14,147 bases of DNA from an uncultured Ruminococcus sp. (GTDB lineage Bacteria > Bacillota > Clostridia > Oscillospirales > Ruminococcaceae), in the NCBI GenBank assembly GCA_947175975.1, contig CAMWOX010000019.1, forward strand, positions 1 through 14,147, given 5' to 3'. The first letter of the stretch is position 1, and each line of letters starts with the position of its first letter. This document shows positions 8,531 to 14,147 of this stretch, piece by piece. The position numbers and the translations under genes are program-made. A model generated the notes under the pieces. That model was not told the origin of the DNA. It did no database searches and saw only the letters and a list, made by a program, of their open reading frames with translations.

Positions 8531-8549
8531 TTTCTTGTGAAACAAGAAA
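8531..8549 (+). other. Perfect hairpin in the aroB leader
   Basis: TTTCTTGT (8531-8538) and ACAAGAAA (8542-8549) form a perfect 8-bp stem with a GAA loop at the very 5' end of the predicted aroB leader. No T run follows, so it is not an intrinsic terminator. It may stabilise the 5' end of the messenger or act as a protein-binding site; which one is not visible. Confidence 0.5.
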
Positions 8550-8586
8550 TTTGAAATAGTAGAAAATACAGGAGGTCATTTTTACC

Positions 8587-9657
8587 ATGGATAAAATTCA
8601 TGTACCGGTCACAAATGCTTATGATATTATTCTGGAACGAGGACTGCTTTCCAAATGCGGCACACTGATCCGGGAGCTGGAACTAACTTCCGCAGAACAT
8701 TTTGTAATCATAACAGACGATCATGTTGACAAACTCTATACAGATACTGTCATGCATTCTTTGCAGGAAAGCAGATTTCAGGCGGAAAAATTCGTATTTC
8801 CTCATGGAGAAGCATCCAAAAGTGCAGAAACTTTGCTAAAAATCTATTCTTTTCTGTGTGAAAAAGAAATTACCCGGAGCGACTGCCTGATTGCACTCGG
8901 CGGTGGTGTAGTCGGTGATATTACCGGATTTGCGGCTGCTACTTTCCTGAGAGGCATTTCGTATATCCAGATTCCGACTTCTCTGCTTGCACAGGTAGAT
9001 TCTTCCGTAGGCGGCAAAACAGCAATTGATCTGCCGGAAGGAAAAAATCTGGTCGGTGCATTCAAACAGCCCTGTGCTGTCCTGTGCGATTTCGATGTAC
9101 TGAAAACGCTGCCTCGTGAGTTTCTCATTGACGGCATGGGCGAAGTCATCAAATATGGCATGATTGCTAATGCAGAATTATTTTATAAATTAGCAGAGTA
9201 TGATCTTGAAACAATCCAGACGCATTTTGATGAAATCATCCCGGCATGTATCCGGATCAAGCGTGATGTGGTTGCCGAAGACGAACTGGACAACGGACTG
9301 CGTATGATCCTGAATTTCGGACATACACTGGGACATGCCATTGAAGCGTATTATCATTATGAAACATACACACACGGCTGTGCGGTTGCTGCCGGAATGT
9401 GTCTGATGACGAAATACTGCGGCAATCCGGAAGAATATTCTCTCCTGAAAGCCTGTGTCAGCCGCTATCAGCTCCCCACAGATGCAGATCTCTCTGTATC
9501 CGTTCAGGAATTAATCCCCCTGTGCGGCAATGATAAAAAACGTGCCGGATATCATCTGCGTTATATTGTCTGCTCTCCGATCGGAACAGCAAAGATTCAC
9601 CGGGATTCCCTGTCAGAATTTCGGAAACATTTTGAAAGGAATATAGCATTATCATGA
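8587..9657 (+). CDS. aroB: 3-dehydroquinate synthase
   Basis: AroB converts 3-deoxy-D-arabino-heptulosonate 7-phosphate to 3-dehydroquinate in the cytoplasm, the second step of the shikimate pathway, using NAD+ and a divalent metal. The 356-residue length is normal. The NAD-binding block GGGVVGDITGFAAATFLRG is at 105-123, PTSLLAQVDSSVGGK at 130-144 and KNLVGAF at 153-159. The metal ligands are present: Glu186 (GMGEVIKYG), His246 (NFGHTLGH) and His263 (THG). One small oddity is HGCAV where most family members have HGEAV. The start is firm: ATG follows a strong AGGAGGT. The stop overlaps the aroA start (ATGA), so the two are translationally coupled. Confidence 0.97.
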   Translation: MDKIHVPVTNAYDIILERGLLSKCGTLIRELELTSAEHFVIITDDHVDKLYTDTVMHSLQESRFQAEKFVFPHGEASKSAETLLKIYSFLCEKEITRSDCLIALGGGVVGDITGFAAATFLRGISYIQIPTSLLAQVDSSVGGKTAIDLPEGKNLVGAFKQPCAVLCDFDVLKTLPREFLIDGMGEVIKYGMIANAELFYKLAEYDLETIQTHFDEIIPACIRIKRDVVAEDELDNGLRMILNFGHTLGHAIEAYYHYETYTHGCAVAAGMCLMTKYCGNPEEYSLLKACVSRYQLPTDADLSVSVQELIPLCGNDKKRAGYHLRYIVCSPIGTAKIHRDSLSEFRKHFERNIALS

Positions 9658-10892
9658 ATATAGAAATTCAGCCTCATAAGCTGGTTGGTACTGTCAAAAT
9701 ACCATCATCAAAAAGTATGGCACACCGGATGCTGATCTGTGCGGCTCTGAGCAAGGACGTTTCAGAAATCTCGGAAATTAATATTTCCAGAGATATTGAA
9801 GCAACTATCTCCGCCATGCAGGCACTGGGTGCAAAATTTGAATTTCAGGAAGAACTGCATAAAATCACAGTTACCGGCATTCAGGATGTCCCCAAAACAG
9901 CTTTTGCCGATTGCTGCGAAAGCGGTTCTACACTTCGTTTCCTGATTCCTGTTGCAGCGGCTCTCGGTGTGGAGACGACATTCACAGGACAAGGCAGACT
10001 GCCCGAACGTCCCATTACCCCGTATATCCGGGAACTGACACAGAAAAATATTAGTTTTCAGAATCATACAATTCCCTTTACCATCAAAGGCAGACTGGAA
10101 GCTGGCAGATTTGAACTGGAGGGCGATATTTCCTCGCAGTTTATCACAGGAATGCTCCTGGCACTCCCATTATTACAAGAAAATTCTGAAATTATCCTGA
10201 CATCCCCTCTCCAGTCTAAACCTTATGCTGATATGACCATCAGCTGTATGAAGCAGTTTGGTGTCCGTGTCAAAGAAAAAAAAGGCAATTATCATGTATT
10301 CGGCAAACAGCAGTATCATGCACAAAACCTGCAAGTCGAGGGAGACTTCTCACAGGCTGCTTTTTTCTATGTTGCCAATGCTATCGGCAACCAGGTTGTT
10401 TTACAAAATATTCCTGAGAAATCCATGCAGGGTGATCGTAAAATCGTGGAAATCATTGAAAAAACCTGTTATCATCAGCATACACCGGAAACTGTTTTTG
10501 AAATTGATGCCAGGGATATCCCAGACTTAGTACCGATTCTGGCAGTACTTGCAACATTTTCAGAAAAGCCCACCAGAATCACTGGCGCAGAACGTCTGCG
10601 AATCAAAGAAAGTGACCGCCTCAAAACCACCGCAACTATGCTGAATACGCTCGGCGGCAATGTGAAAATCCTCCCGGATGGTCTTGAAATTCAACCTGTG
10701 GAATCCCTGCACGGCGGCACAGTTGATAGTGCAGGCGATCACAGAATTGCAATGTGTGCAGCCATCGCAGCCACAAGAGCAACTGAACCAGTCACCATTC
10801 TGGGAGCAGAATGTGTTGCAAAATCTTATCCTGCATTCTTTCAGGATTATCAAAAATTAGGAGGGCAAGTGCATGGCTTCGATCTGGAATAA
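9654..10892 (+). CDS. aroA: 3-phosphoshikimate 1-carboxyvinyltransferase (EPSP synthase)
   Basis: AroA joins shikimate 3-phosphate and phosphoenolpyruvate to give EPSP, the penultimate step before chorismate. The 412-residue product keeps the family's active-site blocks: SKSMAHR (Lys20, Ser21, Arg25), SGSTLRFL (90-97), GRLPERPI (114-121), SSQF with Gln162, DIPDLVP with Asp291, RIKESDRL with Glu319 and Arg322, DHRIAM with Arg364, and KSYP with Lys390. It therefore looks fully functional. The start ATG overlaps the aroB stop by 4 nt and its 3' end overlaps the aroC start by 20 nt, indicating tight coupling. The glycine matching E. coli Gly96 is kept, while the residue matching Pro101 is Phe. 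Confidence 0.97.
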   Translation: MNIEIQPHKLVGTVKIPSSKSMAHRMLICAALSKDVSEISEINISRDIEATISAMQALGAKFEFQEELHKITVTGIQDVPKTAFADCCESGSTLRFLIPVAAALGVETTFTGQGRLPERPITPYIRELTQKNISFQNHTIPFTIKGRLEAGRFELEGDISSQFITGMLLALPLLQENSEIILTSPLQSKPYADMTISCMKQFGVRVKEKKGNYHVFGKQQYHAQNLQVEGDFSQAAFFYVANAIGNQVVLQNIPEKSMQGDRKIVEIIEKTCYHQHTPETVFEIDARDIPDLVPILAVLATFSEKPTRITGAERLRIKESDRLKTTATMLNTLGGNVKILPDGLEIQPVESLHGGTVDSAGDHRIAMCAAIAATRATEPVTILGAECVAKSYPAFFQDYQKLGGQVHGFDLE

Positions 10893-11955
10893 CCGTCTCG
10901 CCGTTTCTATTTTCGGCGAAGCAAAAGGACCCGCAATTGGCATTACAATTGACAATCTGCCGGCAGGCGAATATCTTGATACAGATCAGCTACACCAGTT
11001 TCTGACACGTTATTGTAACACTGCTGACACAGATCATCATTCTGACTTCCATCAGATTATGTCTGGTATTCTCAACGGACGCACAACAGGTTCACCCTTG
11101 TGTGCATTCATTCAGAATACAGAACAGCCCACAGACACTGTCTCTCAGATTAATCGTCTGCCACGTCCCGGACACGCAGACTATACGGGAACACTTCGTT
11201 ACAGAGGCTTCAATGACATCCGGGACGGCGGTCATCTCAGTACGGCAATGACCGCACCGCTTTGTTTTGCCGGAGCTGTTTGCGCCCAGATTCTGGAACG
11301 TCGTGGTATCTATACCGGCGCACATATTCAGGAAATCCATGGAATCCAGGATCAGAATTTCTCTCATACATCCGTTACAAAAGAAGAAATTCTCGCAGTA
11401 CGCTATAAAAAATTTCCTGTTATTGAAAATGCCGCTGGAAAGAAAATGCAGAAAGATATTCAGGCAGCTTCTGAGGGCGGTGAAACGCTTGGCGGTGCAA
11501 TTGAATGTGTTGCTGTCAATGTTCCTGCCGGAATCGGCTCTCCAATTTTTAATGGACTTGAAAATACAATTGCTCAATTGTTATTTGCACTTCCCGATAT
11601 CCGAGGATTGGAATTTGGTGCAGGGTTTCAAGTCACGGAAATGACTGGCAGTCAGAGCAATGACAATTTTTACATAGATGATCATGGACACGTCAAAACT
11701 TATTCTAATACACATGGCGGAATCCTGGGCGGTATTTCTTCTGGGATGCCAATTGTGCTGCGTGCAGCATTCAAACCCTCTGCAAAAATTGCCAAGTCAC
11801 AGGAAACTGTCAACCTATCCAGTATGCAGACGGAACTGCTTCAAGCAGATCATCACGCTGAGACCTGTCTCCTGCCGAAACTTGTTCCTTGTGTAGAATC
11901 TGCTGTAAATATTGCATTATTATCCCATATGCTGGATTATCCGCATTTCTGCTGA
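10873..11955 (+). CDS. aroC: Chorismate synthase homologue with altered active-site residues
   Basis: Normal AroC turns EPSP into chorismate with reduced FMN. The length (360 aa), overall fold blocks and operon position identify the family: FGxxxGPAIG (14-23), AGEYLD, RPGHADYTG (98-106), PIFNGLENTIAQLLFALPDIRGLEFGAGF (224-252), GGILGGIS and RAAFKP (297-302). Several near-invariant residues differ. FGESHG is FGEAKG (catalytic His replaced by Lys18). The RR.PG....TxRxExD stretch is four residues shorter with its Arg replaced by Asp54. The Arg of GHFSGRLTA is Ala125. GSE is GSQ261. GGISNG is GGISSG. RHDPC is HAETC (328-332), and PRAVP is PKLVP. The RPGHAD histidine (His101) is kept. The start is supported by AGGAGGG just upstream. 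It may be a divergent working enzyme or one that has lost activity; sequence alone cannot decide. Confidence 0.85.
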   Translation: MASIWNNRLAVSIFGEAKGPAIGITIDNLPAGEYLDTDQLHQFLTRYCNTADTDHHSDFHQIMSGILNGRTTGSPLCAFIQNTEQPTDTVSQINRLPRPGHADYTGTLRYRGFNDIRDGGHLSTAMTAPLCFAGAVCAQILERRGIYTGAHIQEIHGIQDQNFSHTSVTKEEILAVRYKKFPVIENAAGKKMQKDIQAASEGGETLGGAIECVAVNVPAGIGSPIFNGLENTIAQLLFALPDIRGLEFGAGFQVTEMTGSQSNDNFYIDDHGHVKTYSNTHGGILGGISSGMPIVLRAAFKPSAKIAKSQETVNLSSMQTELLQADHHAETCLLPKLVPCVESAVNIALLSHMLDYPHFC

Positions 11956-11990
11956 ACTGTAAAATCTCAAACCAGAAAGAAGGGGAAAAA

Positions 11991-12563
11991 ATGCGTGATG
12001 AGAATCTGAAAAAGATTTCCGGTCTGGCAGATCGTACAGTTGCCGATACAACAACAGCTAATATCCTGCTTTGTTATACGCTTGAACAAATCGCTGAACC
12101 AATTAACAGCGAATTATTATATGACATTGCTGTTTCCAGTGGCATTATTAATTACTTCGCATTTCAGGAAGCACTTCAGATTATGGAGGAAACAGGTGCG
12201 GTTCATGCTGCTATACAGGAAAACGGTGAAAAAATCTATTCCATTACAGAAGAAGGTCTGGAATCTGCACAACGTCTGCAACATCTGGCAGGGAAATCTT
12301 ATCGGGAACGAATCATCAAAACGGCAAGCGTGGCACTCAAACGCCATAAAAACGAGGAACAAGTCAAAGTCTCCTATGAACCGATCTCACAGGGCTGTCA
12401 CCTGCATGTCAAAATGTTGGATCATCAGCTAACATTACTAGAATTAACACTGTTCACACCGGATGAATACCAGGCAAAACTGCTAGGCGAAAAAATTCTC
12501 ACAAATCCATCAGCACTTTATCATGATGTGATGCAAGCAGTGATGCCAAAAGAAGAAAACTAA
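11991..12563 (+). CDS. DUF4364 family protein, winged-helix-like
   Basis: A 190-residue soluble protein. The N-terminal part (TTANILLCYTLEQIAEPINSELL, then YFAFQEALQIMEETGAVH, then IYSITEEGLESAQRL) reads like a winged-helix fold with a beta wing, as in the Clostridia family DUF4364. The C-terminal half is an alpha/beta region (VKVSYEPISQGCHLHVKMLDHQLTLLELTLF). The frame is open back to 11889, inside aroC, but the ATG at 11991 is chosen because GAAAGAAGGGG precedes it and MRDENLKKI is a sensible N-terminus. It lies 35 nt after the aroC stop with no terminator between, so it is probably the last gene of the aro operon. A DNA-binding role is inference; no target is known. Confidence 0.85.
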   Translation: MRDENLKKISGLADRTVADTTTANILLCYTLEQIAEPINSELLYDIAVSSGIINYFAFQEALQIMEETGAVHAAIQENGEKIYSITEEGLESAQRLQHLAGKSYRERIIKTASVALKRHKNEEQVKVSYEPISQGCHLHVKMLDHQLTLLELTLFTPDEYQAKLLGEKILTNPSALYHDVMQAVMPKEEN

Positions 12564-12572
12564 AATCAAAAA

Positions 12573-12605
12573 CTCTGCAAGTGAAATTCATTTGCAGAGC
12601 TTTTT
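12573..12605 (+). terminator. Rho-independent terminator of the aro operon
   Basis: CTCTGCAAGTGA (12573-12584) pairs with TCATTTGCAGAG (12588-12599) through 12 pairs including one G-U, with an AAT loop. It is followed by C and five T (12601-12605). It lies 10 nt after the DUF4364 stop and ends the aroB-aroA-aroC-DUF4364 transcript. Confidence 0.88.
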
Positions 12606-12637
12606 GATATCTTTTTAATTCTGATCCTGCTACATAT

Positions 12638-12670
12638 AAAAAACCTCCCCTCGAAGAGGGAAGGTTTTTT
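12638..12670. terminator. Bidirectional terminator between convergent operons
   Basis: A 15-bp stem with one mismatch (12638-12652 with 12656-12670) and a GAA loop has a GC-rich core flanked by six A on one side and six T on the other. It should therefore terminate in both directions. On the minus strand it ends the cohesin/dockerin-like gene, whose stop is at 12688-12690; on the plus strand it backs up the aro terminator. Confidence 0.9.
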
Positions 12671-12687
12671 GTTTATAATGTCATGAA

Positions 12688-14147
12688 TTAACTTTTGTCA
12701 TTGTTGCCGTCAGCTGCACCAATCAACTTGGTATACTTCGGCAGCGGTTCATCAAGTACTCTGTACCAATCCGGATTCATACCAGAACCAAACTGAGCAG
12801 CATAGATCAGAACCTTAGATGCATCCTTTGCATCAATGGTTGCTGTTCCATCCAGAATACTGCTTGTGTCGCCATGGTCTTCGGACTCGTCTGTTACATC
12901 ACTCAGGAAGTATACGAAGTTCTCAAGTTCCTTAGCAGCCTCTTCACCCTCTGCCTGAATTGCAGTGATCATATCACTTTCCACAGTGAGGATGTTCGGG
13001 TTCATACCAGAACCAAACTCAGCAGCATAGACAAGCTGTGAACCTGCATCCTGTGCGTTTGCTGTACCATTGAGGTTCGTATCACCCTTTACACCGATGT
13101 AAATATTACCGGTTACCATCGGACTGCCGTCATAGAGCGTATCCGTATCTTTCTGCTCTACTGTTTCAATTTCTCCAGTTTCCGGATTGTAAGTATCAAA
13201 CGAGGTAGAGATTGTGAATGCAACCTGCCCCTTGAAGAATGCCTTACCAAATGTATCATCCAGTGTCGGAGCTACCTTAGTATCAAAGACAGCCTTCGGA
13301 CTAGTCAGGGTCTCATCCTTGAGATTGAACTCAATCTTATCCAGATCAGCCGGTGCCCATTCTGTCTCAATCGTAGGATCACTGAGTACAGGACGTGCCA
13401 TCAACGAACCCAGGGAAATCAGCTCACTCTGCAAGAGACCATCCTTGATAAATTCTCTGTGGTCATGTGAGAAGTAGAACTTGGACAGTCCTTCTACATC
13501 GAACTGGAACTCTTTCTGCTCTAATGTTACATCTTTCGGAATAACCTGGATATAACCATTTTCTTCCGTGATATTAAAGATGTCGAGAGCTCTGTTATGA
13601 GCCTCTACATCACCTGCAAACTTCACATCATACTTACCAGCTGCAAGATCTGCAGGAAGATCAAATGTCAGATACAGGATTGTAGCACCGTTATAACCCT
13701 CAGAATCACCAGTTGAATTTGTACCAGCAATCTGGAGACCATTTGCCTCAATGGCCATCTCAGAATAAGCACTACCAGATCTGATAGATTCAGGTTTCAG
13801 AATAGGACCATCAGCAATTTCCAGTGTGAACAGATAGGAATTGTAAACCATTGCCTCATCCACATCACCCTTTACGATGATCGGAAGCTCTACGCTTTCA
13901 CCGGCATAGCCGATATCCTTACCGATTTCCCAAGTTACTTCATACTCATGAGCAGGCTTTACAACATCAGATGTTGTTGTTGTCTCAATAGGCTGAGGCT
14001 CTTCGGACGTCGTTGTTGTCTGAACAGGAACAGGCTCTTCGGATGTCGTTGTTGTCTGAACAGGAACAGGCTCTTCAGATGTCGTTGTTGTTTGAACAGG
14101 AACAGGCTCTTCGGATGTCGTTGTTGTCTGAACAGGAACAGGCTCTT
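12688..14147 (-). CDS. Cohesin-like/dockerin-like extracellular protein (5' end off window)
   Basis: The frame is open from the right edge to a TAA at 12688-12690 (485 codons visible); the N-terminus and signal peptide are not seen, and the internal ATG at 13863 is not the start. Visible from N to C: a Thr/Pro/Glu linker of EEPVPVQTTTTS repeats; then a cohesin-like beta-sandwich (13540-13950) with AGESVELPIIV near its start and LTFDLPADLAAGKYDVKF towards its end; a beta-rich middle region of unknown family ending NIYIGV; and two dockerin-like repeats. Repeat 1 begins KGDTNLNGTANAQDA (about 12998-13089), with Asp/Asn at loop positions 1, 3, 5, 9 and 12. Repeat 2 has LDGTATIDAKDA (about 12776-12870). 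Both end in YAA-x-FGSGMNP. Such modules build cellulosome-type complexes in Ruminococcus, so a scaffold or adaptor role is inferred. The long gap between the two repeats is unlike a standard dockerin. Confidence 0.78.
   Translation of the reverse strand, partial: EPVPVQTTTTSEEPVPVQTTTTSEEPVPVQTTTTSEEPVPVQTTTTSEEPQPIETTTTSDVVKPAHEYEVTWEIGKDIGYAGESVELPIIVKGDVDEAMVYNSYLFTLEIADGPILKPESIRSGSAYSEMAIEANGLQIAGTNSTGDSEGYNGATILYLTFDLPADLAAGKYDVKFAGDVEAHNRALDIFNITEENGYIQVIPKDVTLEQKEFQFDVEGLSKFYFSHDHREFIKDGLLQSELISLGSLMARPVLSDPTIETEWAPADLDKIEFNLKDETLTSPKAVFDTKVAPTLDDTFGKAFFKGQVAFTISTSFDTYNPETGEIETVEQKDTDTLYDGSPMVTGNIYIGVKGDTNLNGTANAQDAGSQLVYAAEFGSGMNPNILTVESDMITAIQAEGEEAAKELENFVYFLSDVTDESEDHGDTSSILDGTATIDAKDASKVLIYAAQFGSGMNPDWYRVLDEPLPKYTKLIGAADGNNDKS
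12776..13031 (-). repeat. Intragenic direct repeat within the dockerin-like region
   Basis: A 31-bp segment at 12776-12806 recurs at 13001-13031 with a single mismatch. The copies are 225 bp apart, exactly 75 codons. Each encodes the YAA-x-FGSGMNP end of one dockerin-like repeat. The near-identical DNA suggests a recent duplication, gene conversion or strong selection on this motif. Confidence 0.9.
14001..14147 (-). repeat. 36-bp tandem repeat encoding EEPVPVQTTTTS
   Basis: Four near-identical 36-bp units lie at 14001-14036, 14037-14072, 14073-14108 and 14109-14144, and the array continues off the right edge. A degenerate unit (EEPQPIETTTTS) occupies roughly 13965-14000. Each unit adds 12 residues to a Thr/Pro-rich linker of the kind found between scaffoldin modules, and the frame is kept when copy number changes. 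Confidence 0.95.

Noticed and set aside
8516..8586. aroB leader considered as a T-box or riboswitch
   Set aside because: The predicted leader is only about 65 nt, with a single short hairpin and no T-box motif or terminator/antiterminator pair.
10873..10950. Possibility that the odd AroC N-terminus results from a frameshift or sequencing error
   Set aside because: Flanking residues (VSIFGE and GPAIGITIDNLPAG) align well in the same frame, and more than one base change is needed to turn AGC CAT into GCA AAA.
11092..11577. Minus-strand open frame of 161 codons opposite aroC
   Set aside because: Shadow frame. Considered because the AroC active site looks eroded, but the antisense product has no family features and no ribosome site.
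13863..13863. ATG at 13863 as the start of the cohesin/dockerin-like gene
   Set aside because: The frame stays open to the window edge, and upstream residues complete the cohesin-like domain and its linker; there is no ribosome binding site there.
14001..14147. 36-bp repeats considered as a CRISPR array because of the unit length
   Set aside because: There are no unique spacers; the repeats are contiguous and encode a Thr/Pro linker.

Overview
The window looks like the chromosome of a low-to-moderate GC Gram-positive gut or rumen anaerobe, most likely Ruminococcus or a close relative in the Oscillospiraceae. The evidence is a cohesin-like/dockerin-like secreted protein with a Thr-rich linker, a DUF4364 protein, Clostridia-type Shine-Dalgarno sites, and shikimate enzymes of the Firmicutes type. 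The species call is inference. No rRNA, tRNA, CRISPR array, insertion sequence or phage gene was seen.

Layout. (1) Positions 1-4839, minus strand: most of a very large secreted surface protein (1613 codons visible, C-terminus off the left edge). It has a signal peptide, a choice-of-anchor A domain, six SpaA/Cna-B-like repeats and a Thr-rich tail made of an 18-bp tandem repeat. (2) 5046-6329, minus: an AGCS-family sodium/alanine-type symporter. (3) 6435-8427, plus: an overlapping pair of membrane proteins with bacterial PH (bPH2, YdbS/YdbT-like) domains. (4) 8587-12563, plus: a compact shikimate operon aroB-aroA-aroC followed by a DUF4364 winged-helix-like gene, with a clear sigma-A-type promoter and a strong terminator. 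(5) A bidirectional terminator separates this from a convergent minus-strand gene (12688 to beyond 14147). That gene encodes a cohesin-like domain, a beta-rich middle region and a C-terminal dockerin-like repeat pair, and its N-terminal side is a 36-bp tandem-repeat linker running off the right edge.

How the genes work together. AroB, AroA and AroC would carry out the first step and the last two steps of chorismate synthesis. The intervening aroD/aroE/aroK functions are not in the window. AroB and AroA keep their catalytic residues. The AroC-position protein keeps the fold and many conserved blocks but has lost several near-invariant active-site residues, including the histidine of FGESHG, which is a lysine here. 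This is the most surprising observation in the window. The two edge genes are both modular extracellular proteins with repeat-built Thr-rich linkers, which fits a bacterium that attaches to plant fibre, mucus or host surfaces. I found no sign of a defence or mobile system.
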